The notes under the pieces were generated by a model. The model saw only the letters and a list, made by a program, of their open reading frames with translations, had not been told where the DNA came from and searched no databases. A DNA stretch of 64,000 nucleotides from Sialis fuliginosa (Eukaryota > Arthropoda > Insecta > Megaloptera > Sialidae), in the NCBI GenBank assembly GCA_961205875.1, contig OY540814.1:27410151-27474150 (forward strand), written 5' to 3'. Made by a program: the position numbers and the translations under genes. Below, piece by piece: positions 13,401 to 28,400 of this stretch. Every line of letters begins with the position of its first letter. The first letter of the stretch is position 1.

Positions 13401-16400
13401 AACACTACAGCCAAAACGGTGAAACTAAAATTTTTAAATTTTAAAAAGTATTTTTGTAAAATGTATTTTTCACAGCTTGCACTGAAATTTATTTTAGTGT
13501 TTAATATATAGGATAATAAAATGAAACATTAACACAGTGCTTCATTAAAATTTTCACCTACTACATCGTTTTTCAAAGGTGTTAATACAATTAAAATAAT
13601 TTATGTCTTACTGAAAAAACGTCGTGTTTTTTTTTGCTTTGGGTTGAATTAATTAGTTTTTTTAATTCAAATAAACATTAACATCACTTTTAAAATACAC
13701 TTGGGGCCTGAAATACCCCTCTAACCCCCCCTATACTTGATAAAAACTCGTTCCATATTAAATTAAACTACAATTCCAAAAAAAACAGTATACCTTACTA
13801 TGATTCTGGTACCAGTACCTTATATGCAATTCAAAATAACCTTAATTTATAGCGTCTAATGGGGGGAGGGGGAGATACCAAAGGGAATATACGTTTAGGG
13901 ATTATAGATAGTTAAATTTTATAATTTTAAGAGCATTGTTTTTGTAGATAGAAAACAGAAAATACGATTTTTCCTATTACATAATTAAGAAAGGTTAGAG
14001 AGAGAGATATATAGAGATATGGATGGAGTTAAGTAGAATGGGAAAAGCGGTAAATGTTTGATTTGAAATTACGTTACAGTGTAGTATATCGGCTATTCAA
14101 TACATTTTCTGTAATCGAGTTGAGCGCGTCTGGATCACGTTTTAATAACATATTTCTTGGATTAAAAACAACACCAACAGCTATTTTTATCGGCAGAGGT
14201 GATTGCAATAGTTTATTGTGAAAATGTTTTCTCGTTTATGTATTTTTGGATATAATTTTTAGATATCAGATTTGTGTGCGTAGTAGAAATGTTGATACCC
14301 TATTTTATTATATAGTCGTATTTTATAACATACATTATTATTATATTGTATTGTGATACATTGTTACTTGATACGTAAAATAAAAAAGTTTTTAAGAAAA
14401 AAAAAAAAAAAACCGACAAAAAATATATAACGAGCTTTGGGTTGGGGTGGGACCCTTTAGGTCCATACAATCAACTTCCCAACATGGTATGATAAATACT
14501 TGAATTGAATACGTAGAGAATTTAATCTTTAAAATGATATTTCATATTTTGTTCTTCTTTAGAAAATTATTTGTTAATTATAATTTTTTATTCGAACAAA
14601 ATAATTTTCTTTCAATTAAAATCTTGAACCTGAACCTGAACCATGAAAAAATAACGGTTTTTGAACCCAAATGGTTTGCACCTAAACCCGAACCCCAACC
14701 AAAATTTATATTTGAAACATAAATAAATTCCGGTTCAAGTCTCCAGTTTTATTATTATTTATAAATTGTCTGAGCTTTTTTTTTTATTGTTAATACCCTT
14801 TTTTATGGGTCTGTATAAAATTAATACCTGTCGTCCCTTGAGTACTATAATTCGTTATTGTTTATGCAACAATGATATTTTAATTTTTTTGAACTCTGTT
14901 TATGCCGTTAATATATTTCATGGTATTATTATCGCTAATGTGTTGCCAGTGAATAGGAAAAATTAATTAGTACATACACATACATTTGCACAGTAAAAAA
15001 AATCGATATTATAAATTTCAGTGTATTATCCGAACGCATTTACAGAGCAATTTTAACAAATAATAATTAACCAGACCCATAATCATCAAATATTTTACAT
15101 TTGCAGCTCACAGTTGTCCCCAAACAATTCAAATGTAAAAAGCTTGTTTTTTACTTTCTTATACCATCTATATGAAATATACATACATATAGTATAAGTA
15201 AGTATAGTGAAGCCGATTTTTTTTCGAAATCCGGATTTTGATGGAATTATCCATTTTGACCTTCCCTTAATCCATTCTGATTATTTTCGCCATGTGTGTC
15301 TGTCTGTCTGTAAGCGCTGTAACTCAAATACGACAAATCGTAAAAGGGTGAAATTTTATATTTAAGATTAATTTTTGTCTGGGAAGAAAACGTCCTATTT
15401 TTGAAAACGATCTTTCAACCGGATACGGATGTTTACCTACGTCGATTTTTGAATTATTCTGAAACAGTGCGAAATAGAAAAAATAGTCAAGTTAAAATTG
15501 TAGGTAATATCATTATCTATAATTTATGTTATTCATTTTTTCGTGAAAACGAATTTTTGAAAAAAAAATTTTATTATAATTCAAATGGTTCATAACAGAT
15601 GAGAAATATCTGCCATGAGTGTCATGGGACTTTCTTATACGTATTACAGAGATTGAACAGTATGTGTGTTTGCCATAGGTACCATGGGACTTTCTTATAC
15701 GTAATACTGAGAGTGTAGGTGAATCTAAATAATTACATAAAAAAATTCTTTCTGGCTAAATCATAAATGTTGGAAAAAAATGATAGAAAATAACATGCTC
15801 GACATTTTTTATCTAAAACATTTTTTTCTTATTTCAAAAATAATTCAAAAATTTACAAGAGTAAACATCTTATAGAATCACGTATACTATTCACTGTTAG
15901 GATTACGTATAAGAAAGTCCCGTGGTTCCCAAGGCAGATATTTTTTACTTATTTTGAAATATTTATTTAAATAATCGAAAATCAACTTTATCTAAAAATA
16001 CTATTGAATTGATTATATTGAATATCAATAACTAACGTTTTTTTTAATGTTATTTAACGTCACCGTTTTACATTTAAAGGGAAATAAATTTCTATCCCCC
16101 AATCGACATTAACGCAAGCAATACGTAAGCATAATTTTACCATAAACATCTTACGCTTACGTAGTTCTTCTTCCCCTTTTCCTTCCGTGTGTTTTATTAG
16201 GGTTCGAAAGGCCGTACATTCGTAATTTTTACTTTTTTATGTATGCGGTGAAAATTTAAAAAACTTACTTTCAGCTGTTAAATGTTAAATTAAAAATGCT
16301 TTAACAATATATTATATTAAAATGAAAATTACATGAAAAAGAAGTGATAAAAGAATTTATCTTCTTTTAAATTTAACGTCGGCCGTGTCCTTCTAATAAG

Positions 16401-19400
16401 ATAAACGGGAGTTAATTAACCTTTTGGTGACCTTTATTGTACGTCTGAACGCACTAAAGTTTTCACGTTTAACCCCCAATTAATACTGCAATATTGAACG
16501 TGTTTCAACTAACAGATAACATGAAACCAATATATTTTACATTAATTTAGATTGTCAAAGAAAATATGAAAAATAATTTGATATTTATTTTTTTAATGAA
16601 GTTTCTTTTGATTACATATTTTTCCAATTTTTAAAAAAAATTTCACGCTTAGATATTTTACGATTTTTTTCATTTGTCAAATGAAACTCAGTTATGTCCA
16701 GTGGTGAAACGTCCATGGAAGCAGGGGAAGCAGTGCTTCCCTTACTTTATCGGCAAATTAATAAAACCTGTGTTTTCGGTTAATAAATAATTTTAAAATA
16801 TTATTAGAATATTCATCTTTATGCACAAATCAAACATTTTAACCAAAAAAAGCATTTAATATTAATTTACATGATCAATTAGAAACTATAATACTTCTAC
16901 GTCTTATTTTCTTGTATTTTAGTCGATATTTGTATGATGAGTTGAAGTTCACTGTAGGAAATTTCACTAAAAAATTTCGAATTTTTGATTTCGTTAAAAG
17001 TGTGTTTATTGTATAGAAAATGACGTGAAAAGTTGTTTGTTTCAAACCGCAGGTCTGTATCTCAAATCGTTCTCGAGATGTCGCCTCTCAAAGTTTCAGT
17101 TTTTTCAAAATTTTGAAGAAAAATGGCCATAACTTTTGAACGCGTGGTCGGAATTGATTTTAGTTGACGGATTTGGAATCAGCGTGTCAAAATCTATATA
17201 ATGACATGTATAATACTTTAAAACTCGAAAAAAAAATTTTCGCGAAAAATCGAAAAAATTCAAAGGGGTATACCTTAAAAAAATGTCGATTTTTGACGAA
17301 ATTTTTTTTGTCGGATTTGAAAGTATTATACATGTCATTATATAGATTTTGACACGCTGATTTCAAATCCGTCAACTAAAATCAATTCCGACCACCCGTT
17401 CAAAAGTTATGGCCATTTTTCTTCAAAATTTTGAAAAAACTAAAACTTTGAGAGGCTATATCTCGAGAACGATTTGAGATACAGACCTGCGGTTTGAAAC
17501 AAACAACTTTTCACGTCATTTTCTATACAATAAACATACTTTTAACGAAATCAAAAATTCAAAATTTTTTAGTGAAATTTCCTGCAGTGAACTTCAACTC
17601 GTCATACAAATATCGACTAAAATACAAGAAAATAAGACGTAGAATCATTTATTTAAAAAAGTAAAAGCTTGAACTTAAGGTGTTTCATAACTAGTTTTTT
17701 TGTTAATTGGAGGGGGAGAATTCGATAAACCCATTTGACAAAATTTGCTTCCCTTATTAAAAACTTCACGCCTCGCCACTGCTCAGGTCCATTATTTGTT
17801 CACAATTTAAATAATTATGCTAAATCTGAGCTTTCTACAGGTCAAACGGTGTAGTTACTAGAATGCTATTACAGCAGATATTTGTTCATTTTTCCCGATT
17901 TCGAATAGGTATGTTTATAATCTTTGTGTGAAAATAATAATTCGTTACAATATAATTTTATTAAATAATAACAATCAACGACATACGCGGGGGACTTCGT
18001 TCGTTGCTTGCTCCATGTAGATTTGAGATAAAATAATATTTATTCAGGGAATAATTCTCCACAAGGGTTTCTAATTCGCCCCAACGGATACACAATAAAT
18101 ATTAATGAAGGTCTATTATTGGAATTTAACAGAATTAAATTAAAACAGAATGTTGTTAACGGTTCATTCATTTCTAGGAACGACCTTTCATCACTGAAGA
18201 GGGCAAAAAACTAGCTGGATCATATACGTTATGTAAATATACTATACATTGAATGAGGTTAATTTAAATCCACATTGAAATACTTGCAATTATTTTTCAT
18301 GTAGACAATGAATACAAAAGTGTAAGTACATTAATTAATGAAATAGAGTGAATTTGATTACGTTTTTTGTTTGTTACTCATTGCTTTGATTAAAGTGCTT
18401 ATATACCACTGCTCAAAAATATTTGTTAATAATTTTAATACTATATGGGTTAATTCAGGGCCGTAACTACCACCGGGGCAACGGAGCAGCGCCCCGGGGC
18501 CCCCACGGCAGAGTAAACTTTGGCTCTAACTTGAAAATGTTATACTTATTACAAATTTTGATTTTTTTTCGTTGCTAACTAGAATTTTACACTTATTTAA
18601 TTCAAATTGGAGACCAAAAAAAAGGTCTTCAATTTTTATTTTTGTATATTTTGGGGGGGGGGGGGGGCTCGGTAACTTTTTGCCCCGGGCCCCCGAGCCT
18701 CTAGTTACGGCCTAAGTCAATTAGATAATTGGCCTATTTATATGTAAAAAAATATATAAGGTACTGGCACCAGTCTTGGATCTGACTCCAGTAATGACTA
18801 TTTTTAAATTAAATGTACTGAATTAGAAATATTTGTTGATATTTGATTACTACCATTTCTGAATATTAATCTATATACATTTAACTGTCTTACAGCGTGA
18901 TTTGATGACAATCGGCCAATAGGTGTCAAAATGGTGGACATTTAAACTAATTATTAGTATAATTTAATATATATTTTGTGTCGTAGTACTTATCGTTTTG
19001 TAATCATTACCATGTGTTCATCACTGGATGCCCATTACTGGTTTTACTTGGAGAAAAAACGTAAAAAAACTAAAAAGCTATAATTTTAAAAACAGACTAT
19101 ATTTGCGAACTTTGGTAATTAAATTGATTTAACTTCCAAAAATCTTCTGGGCCGATTTAGCTACATATATCTAAAATGTTACGAGAAAATACAAATAATT
19201 TCGAAAAATCGTTTTTTTTTGCTGAGAATTACCTACATAAAAAATACGTCACACAAAAAATATACTTTTTTCTAGAAATGAGATATCAAATTACAAATGT
19301 ATCACTAAGAAAAATCTTTTATTTATCCCCCCCCCCCCCCCCTCTCTTACAAAACATAAAAACAAACATCTGCACTTAATCAAAAAATAAAAATAAGAAA

Positions 19401-22400
19401 CGTATTAAATACTCAATTCCAATTGTTCATAGTGTTCAGGACAAAGTAGCCACCGTTCAAGATATATTTTCTTTTTCTAGTTACAGTACCCCCACCCCCC
19501 CCCCTTGTGAACCTCCCATTACGTTAAGTTTATTGTGGTATAATATAAAAAGATCGTTACTCACGTTGTTAAAATCAAAATAAAAAGAACTTAAGAATAC
19601 AATTCCGTGTATAAAGTATAGCAGCAGTCGGCCACAAAAAGCACACGAGAGACAAACAATATAGCAGATAACAACGCTCATGACTTTACCATCTGTTCTA
19701 TTATTCTATTTATACCAATATCTTAAATGTATAATTTTGAAAAATATAAAATAAGTAACTACACTCAAAAATTTGAAATGTTCAAATCTATGTAACTGTA
19801 GTAAAAATTATCGTAATTCAATAAATAAAAACAGCTGCCAAGTAAATGCATAGTGCTTCCTCGTGCTAAATTCACCAAAGATTTTCGAACAATTTTAATA
19901 AATACCGATAAAGTATTCAGATGATACAATTAATTATTTATATTTAATTTTTTTCTACATTTTAAAACTTCTCGTATCTTCAATATAGCAAGGAAGCAAA
20001 AATCATTTTATAGAAATATCTTATTTTTATTGATTTTTAGTAATTTTATTTATTATATTATTTTTTCGTCAAATTATAGAACTATAAAGAAGAAAAAAAC
20101 TGCAATTTTTTTTGTAAGTTTTATAAGGGCGCAAGGGGCTAAAGAAATCTGACTCTCTATTTATTCAATAAAATTAAGAATTGAAATTGACATGCGACCA
20201 AAAAAAAAGGTCCTCAGTTTTATTTTCTGACCTGCGGCCCTTAGTAAATTAAATAAAATAAAATTTCTGCTATGCGGCCCAGAAGATTCAATAACGAAAT
20301 TGATAAAATCAATTTGGTTACTTCAATCAATTCGGGCTGTCAGAACTTTTACTATGTATATACATATTATATCTACTGTATATATTATCCTAGAACAAAT
20401 TTACATTCAAATATGCATGCATTGATTCAACTAGCGTAAATAAATGACCGCGGAAGCCTACAACTCTTCTATTTACAGACTATAATCAAATACACAAACG
20501 CAAATGCAATAAATCTTGAACAGAACTGGATTACGAGCAAACATTCAGTCCGAACCCCGCGCTAAAATATCATTAATTGATAACGCGACATATGCATATT
20601 GGGCTGGATCTATTGGATATAACGCATAAATCACGGCCTTACGTCTACAAATCATAGCAAATAGGAAAACTAGAACAGTATATAGGTGTATACTTATACA
20701 CTGTAGAGTCAACTGGGGTAAAAGTGAAACAAAATACAAATCTTTCATGTTTTTTGACAGTTAATGATACAAATTCACTTTTACTAGATACTTATATCAT
20801 TTACACTGTACGATACAACACGGACTTTAAAAATGAAAAAAGTGTGTTTCATTTTTAACTTCTAGTTTGGGAAAAGGTGACACAGGCCTCTAATGGAAAA
20901 TATTTCTAGAAAAATTAAAAGAAAAGCTATAAAGGCAACTTTGATTTATCTTCTTTGTGGCATATCAATGTGAAATTGTAACTTTAATTAATATCTGAGC
21001 TATACAGAAAGTTATGTGCAAAAAATTAAAATTTAATTTACACGTTTTGACATCGACAGAGAAATCTGTAAGGGTGACACATAACTTATTAGGCGATTCA
21101 TATTTTCAGGCCGCTTTAACAAACCTTTAATGATGATGTCAGTTTTTATAATTCTCCTATAAACAAATTATTTTTTTAGTTCCAAGCTTGTTTCACTTTT
21201 ACCCCATTTTTTTGGTGTTTCATATTTACCCCGCTCGACTCTTACACTACAAGAAAGTTTAATATAAAATAATCTCAAAAACTACGATTTCTCAAGGCAA
21301 TATCATCACGCTATCGTCAAAAAAAGCTGAGCAGTGGTAAAATCAACTGTGCAAATAAAAAAACTGTTTTACTTGAATTATGTATAGAAGTTTTGTAGAG
21401 TTTAATTATAATAACCTAATCTAAATTTAATATTCAAGACGTTGTAGATGTTTTTGATATCAATTTCAGACATTGCTTGGCTCAAAATTTCTATTTGAAC
21501 TGTACATTTGACAAATATATATATTTGAGATTGTGTACACAAAAAGCTTGCACACATAAATTAATATCTGACTAGCATCGAGTATTGGTGTTTCGTAGGA
21601 AGATTAATGAGTTCCATTACGTTTTAATTAGTGCGGGTAACTGTTTGAATAACGTCTTTTTATTTACATACGTTTGTATTTATGTACTGTGAGGGGGCGC
21701 GCGTTTTTTATAACCGAAAATGGTAATTAAAATCAAATTAATTATGTACCTATATTGTATATACTAAATCAATGCTATATTTGACTGTTGCCTTCATTGT
21801 CTCAGTGGAACTGATAGAAAATAATTAATAAAACTATTTCTTGTATTTATAAAACACTAGCTGGACCCGCGCGGCTTTGCTCGCGTGGACTACGGAATTA
21901 TTGTTTAGGATTTAAAAAATATTTAGTTGAATTAAGTACAAACACGATTAGTTATTATTATAATAAAAACCCAACACTTAAATTACCTACCTAACAAAAG
22001 CGAATCAGAACAAAAAGTAAAAATAATTTTTATTCTATTTAAAAAAAGTTAATTATTGAAAACAAAATAAACTATTCTTATATTAGGTCAAGTATGAAAT
22101 TTGTAGAAAAAAAAACAAAGTTTGTTAATATTTTATAAATACTAGGAATAGTTTTATATTTTTTTTATCACTTCCACTATGACAATTGTCAAATCATATT
22201 ATTTTATTTACCATTTTCGGTTAATAAAAATAATGATTTATTAGTCCTAGTCAATTTTTTACACTTATACATTGCAGTGTCGTAGATAGGGGGGGGGGGG
22301 GTTAAGGGGATTAATCCCCTCCCCCCATGAGTCTTCTTCATGAAAAAACACAGACATTTTTTTAAACTCTTCTAGTATGAACAAAATAGTAAAAGTAAAT

Positions 22401-25400
22401 AGGAAAAATTGGATAAATTAAGAGTAAAAAAAAGGTCTTCAGTTATTGCTTAGTTTTCAATTGAACGACCTTTTTTTTAGTAATAAGGAGTAGACTAACT
22501 ATAGTTTATATAACTATATGATCTAAAAAAAAAAAGGTTATTCAATTGAAAATTATAATAACATATTTTTTTAAATTTTGCATATTTTGGAGACCCTCAG
22601 CCACCTCTTCCCCCGGGACCCCCGAGATTCTAGTTACGGCCCTAGTCATATCCCCCCCCCCATCGCAAAAAGCTATCTATGCCACTGATACATTGTGTAA
22701 CTTTTTGAAACATCCAGATTTTATTAATGCTTTTGTAATTTGCATGATGGATGCTAAATAAAACATTCCACCGCTTTATAAATAAACTTCAAAAGTCTTC
22801 ATTATGCATCAATGTTATAAAGTCCAAGAATAGCTACATAATTCACCATAAAAAAGTAACTTCTATACATATATTTTTATCTGATTTTTTTTTCAGCTCG
22901 ATTTAAAATGTTTCCGTTCTGTACATATATATTCTGATTTGATACGAACTTTTTACTTTCCTCCGTGATTTTCAACATCGTCGTACCATGATGCAAAGTT
23001 TTTATATTTCTTTACAATATTTACTCCTAGGAGAAAACGCAATACTTCTTATATTATGCCATTTGTTTTCAAACTAATGTAATAAAGATATACGATGTTT
23101 TAATATATTTTTTATGTTCGCGTTGTATTAAATGAAAATAAATAGTAAGGTTTTTTTTTTTATTATTTGAGTGATGTGACAAAAATAGAGATATGTATCA
23201 ACGTACCAAAACCGCTTTGTCTAGCGAAGCTCTTATTGATGAAAAGTTCACAAAAATGAAGATAGAGATATAACCTAAATAATACTTTTTTACACTTATG
23301 TTTATATAAAGACAATCATAGACCCACAATCTTCTTTTGCGAAAACTCGATTTTCGAATTAAATACATATCTCTATGTGCTAAAAATATTGATAGGACAT
23401 TTTTAGGTTGAATCTTAATTAAACAAGGAAAAATAAAACATTACCTAACGTTGTTACCATATCGCTCCACGAGTCATCGGTGTATCATTCTGATTTTAAA
23501 ATAAATATCAATTGTTTTAAATTATAAAATTAATTAATAATAAATATTTTATATTGTCTTTAAAAGTGTTTTAATGATAATTGATTAACAGAGAAACGTC
23601 TATTTGGAACTATCATCTCTCTCTCATGCATACTAAATTCAATTATAATTGGGATAATATGCATGGAAATGACAATAGTAAAATTTAAGAAAAGATGGCC
23701 GCCGTAAAATTTGTTTTGTAAACGAACTAAGGGTTGAATAGTAGAAAGTGTAATGCAGTACATTATTTTTTATAAGTGTGGATTGGTGCATTACTGCATA
23801 ACACTGTCCAACTATGAATAAGGCATTAAATATGCACTTGAATTTCCCATTGAGACATTTTCTTTATGTAATTAACTTAGCTTCGCTCGCACTGTTTTAC
23901 TTTTATATGAATATTTATATAATTTATAAAATCTAATTCCACTCTTACTGATAGACTGGAACAGTTTTTTACCCCTAGTGAAGGGTTGAACTAACTTTAA
24001 AATCGAGATACACCTGTATTTTTATTTTAATAATAGATTTTTTTTCACGTTTCTATATGTGCTGGGCGTTCATGAACAGTCACTCTAAATATTTATAATT
24101 TTCGTTTACTGTGTCCCAACTTTTAACAAATTAATAATTTTTTCCAGATAGGTATATTTAAAAATTTTAAATATAATTTTATAAAACGGCCCACAACTGA
24201 CCCCCCCCCCCACACACACACACATACTCACACACCCACAATGTTAATTTAAATTCACGACATGAGGTCTAACGAGCTAAATGATAAATTCTAATTACAA
24301 ACTATCTTGTGGCAATTTCACTATACAGGCAGAGCTCCTCTCCAAGGAACGGGATAGGTGTAATCACACATTACCCCCCTCCCCCCTCCCCTTCCGGTCG
24401 CAGCCACTGTCTCGAGAGAGAGAGAGAGGGGACGTATCGGTTTCACCGCGTGAAAATAAATTATTCGCCTTGGTTCATATATCATAGACTTGCATGACGA
24501 CAAGGTGTTCACAGGTAACTGGCACCAGTCTTGGACGCTTTAAGAGCAAGGTGTATACTGTTTTTTGGGATTGATGGGCTTCTATTTTGTAATTCTTATG
24601 AACTCATGTTACTAATAAAACAAGTACCTCTTTATTAAAAAAATACTAACTAATTTCTTAATAAGTTTGAAAGAAAAATTAAAAATCTGTTTTATAAAAA
24701 AACTTTTTAAGAAAAAAATAAAACCCTAAAAGTAATGAAATTTAATAATTTTTGAAGTCGGTTTTATTTTTATTTTGAAAAAGAAATATATGCTAACACC
24801 TCGGGAGTTTACTCAACAAAAAAAACGTCCAAATATATATAAATAATATACATGAATATTGTTGAGATAACGACATTTTGATTTTTCTTAATATCCTGAC
24901 GATGATTCTGTGAATCGAAAGCTTGTGCGAATACTTATTATTGCTCTTAATATATTTAACGTTACTATATTATATTTATAAATAATATATATTGTTTGAG
25001 TTGAGAATCTCCTCCTTTTTTGAAGTCTGTTAAGAATAATACTAACGATTTTTTTATAAAAAATTAAAAAAAAAAACAAAATTGAAGGTATTTTATAAAA
25101 TGAGAGAAAACGTAAAGAGTTGTGATGTCGAGAGTAACTTTAAACGGAAGATTTATTTTTTACGTTTTTAATCTATCTTTGTTAGAAGTTTTTTTGACAG
25201 TGAGTGGCGTCCCGTCGTGTAGCTATTTGTCATGAGGTGCCTAATGTATTGTTGAAATATTTGTAACGTATATATATACCTACTTCCATATCTGTTTTCT
25301 TTTGCAAAATAAACATGAATAAAAAGTCATTAATTATAGTAGCTACATTCCAGTAAATATGCATAAAGATACTTATTTTTATTACAGAAAATTGTTACGC

Positions 25401-28400
25401 AGTCATTTATGATGTAAATGTAAACTCACAATTAAGAAAAATATACACAAAGAGCAGAAATAATTAAAAAAGTAAGTCTGTATAACAGGTGTTCAAAATA
25501 AATCTTTACGAATTTTTGTTTCAAAAATTAAGTGCTACTTAATTTTTTGACAATTTCAATCTAAATCTTAATTTATGTAAACGTCAAAAAAATGAGATTT
25601 TAAACGTCAAAATGACATTTAATATGTCCAAGCAAATATCAATATAGAAAAGTAAGGGAATATTTTAGAACAAACTTTGTGGATCCATATTATAGGAAAT
25701 TTAATGCTCTACAAAAAATATTCTATAACATTTTCACGTAACATGTGTCGTTCTTGAGATATCTTGAAAAAATAAATACTTTGGGATGTCACCCCTCCCC
25801 CTTACACACGATTTTGAAATGGGACCGTCCTCAAGCCAGACCTAACCATCCGACCAAGTTTCAACAATATCGGTTCAGTGGTTCATGAGTTATGCGTGTG
25901 ATAAGGATCAGGGGACAGACGGACGGACACACGGACGAACACACAGATAGACAGACACGGAACGAAAAGTGTTTGTCTTGACGTGAAACGGAAAGATCAA
26001 TTTAAAATTTTAAAATCGGAGAACATTTTTTTGTCTCAATCTGAAACGATCACATAGCTTCTCGTATCTTCGATATTGCGAGGAAGAAAAACTTAATTAG
26101 TTTCGACGGGTGGGGGGAGAGGGAGTTATTATAAAGATATTGCTTCCTCGCAATATCGAAGATACGAGATGCTTTGTGATCGTTTCAGATTGAATATATT
26201 TTTTACGATTTAAGCTATCTTGATATCAATAAATAATAAAACCAAACAAATAAATAACAAATATCTAAAATATTATAATGCAAATAAATGAGAATCGATT
26301 AATTAAAATATATATGTGTGTTGGACCAACAGAAATTTAATTAATATTAAAAGGCAGCAAAAAACAAACTAATTTCATTCAAATAATCATCAGACATAAT
26401 TTAAAAATCTCTCACCCCTCTCAGTTACCCCACCTGTGCATCACCACTGCCTTATAACAACAGCAACAACTGAGGAGGTCCATTTCCTAATTAACCGGCA
26501 GTCTTTGTGCGGTCGCCATGGCAACGTCTCGACGACGACGGTGGCGTCCTCTCTAGTTAATTATACACACCGTTTGACTATTTGGCGCGCCATCTGTTGA
26601 GCTGGCGGTTGGAACTAATTACGGGCGTTTTTTTTTGTTAGAGTATACGTGAAAACCATCGAGGAAAATGTTAATACTTAATCTGATGCTATGTATATCT
26701 GTCTATTTTATCACTACGGGTTTCTTTGCACTCCAATACGAAGAACTGTTTCTAAAATTTTAGTAATAATTGAATAATTTATGCTGCAATATGAGAATTT
26801 AAAATTTTCCTTAAAATTTTGAAAAATCGAAAATTTTGAGAGGCCTTATATCGATAACGGTTTGAGGTACAGACTTGCGGTTTGAAAATTTTGAATTTTC
26901 ACGTCATTTTCTATATAATAAACAAAACTATATTAGTTTTATTTGTGCAGTAAACTATGTTAGAATATTTTAAAATGCTAACATTTCGTATTTTCTTATC
27001 TTGAAGTTGATATTTCTATAGCAAATTCAAATTTTGTTAAAAGTGTGTTGTTTTTTATAGAAAATGACGTGAAAAGTTTAAATTTTCAAACTGCAGGTCT
27101 GTATCTCAAACCGTTCTCGAGATATAGCCTCTCAAAATTTTGGAATTTTCAAAATTTTGGAGAAAAATGACCGTAACTTTTGAACAGGTGGTCGGATTTG
27201 ATTTTTTTTGACGGATTTGAACTCAATGTATCAAAATCTATATAATGGCATGCATAATACTTTAAAATGCGAAAGAAAAACAAATTGACTGAAAATTGAA
27301 AAAAAAGTAAATTTTTGACCAATTTTTTGTTCCGAAATTTTGAGTATTATATAAGACTTTATATAGATTTTGACACGTTGATTCAAATCCGACCACCCGT
27401 TCAAAAGTTATGGCCATTTAATTCCAAATTTTTGAAAAATGAAAACTTTTAACTTTTGAAGCAATTTTCTATTTAAAAAGAACTATGTACAAGCATATTA
27501 GCCTAGGCTTTAATCCTAGATCAGGCCCTGTAATAACTTCATGAATTACCACAACGAAAATTAACATGGGATAATTATTCACCGTACAGAAGGACTCGGT
27601 TTAAATTTTATTCTACCAAGAGAAGTTCAGTTCAGCATATGCGATAAAATAATTTTTTACCTGAAATACAATATTTAAATATATTATGATTTACAAACTT
27701 TTTTAATTTTGATTGAAAAAAAAAATCGGAAAATGTTACTCGAATTTCATATCCCACAGAAGTTGTGATTAATTTCGGTTCACTTCAAATGTAAAGACAG
27801 AAATAAAATTTGATATTTCCAAATTATTAATTTTGGAGCCATAAAAACATATCATATATAAAACTTCTTTTATTCAACAAAATGGTTTTAGGGCATCCGT
27901 TTTGATGTAAAAATAGATATCTAATTTTTTTTAAATTTTGTTACGAATCGTGCATTTTAGCGTCAAAAACCACGGCAACCACTGCATTCTTAAATGAACA
28001 AAAATATACAAACATATTAGTTTAATTTTGTCTTGCCTTCTGGGTTCAGGGTGAAAGCCACGTCAAGTGCTTTAAATTTACTTCTTTATCGACGCGAAAA
28101 CCTTAAAGTTCAAATTTAAATTTAAAAATATTTTTACTATAATAAATTTTTCTCAAAACCATTAACGAATGAAAATTCGTAAAGTTTTTAAAAGTAAACC
28201 GGTGCAGTTATACCAACTGATTATCATAAAATGTCACTAAACATTATATACGGCAAGGCAATTCAAACTGTCAGAAAAGTATAAATACAGGATGGTCAGA
28301 ATATGAGAATAAAAGGGAGGTGTTGTAAATGGCAGTGGCATAGATAGGTTTTTGCGATGGGGAGGGGGGGGGGTATGACTAGGGACCCTGAGGCAAGAGG

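Noticed and set aside
17105..17375. Nearly identical peptides encoded on opposite strands (also at 34027-34215)
   Set aside because: This is what a long perfect inverted repeat does; no conserved protein is involved.
24281..24512. Three overlapping frames near 24.3 kb
   Set aside because: They cross C-rich and GA-rich low-complexity tracts that keep several frames open by composition.
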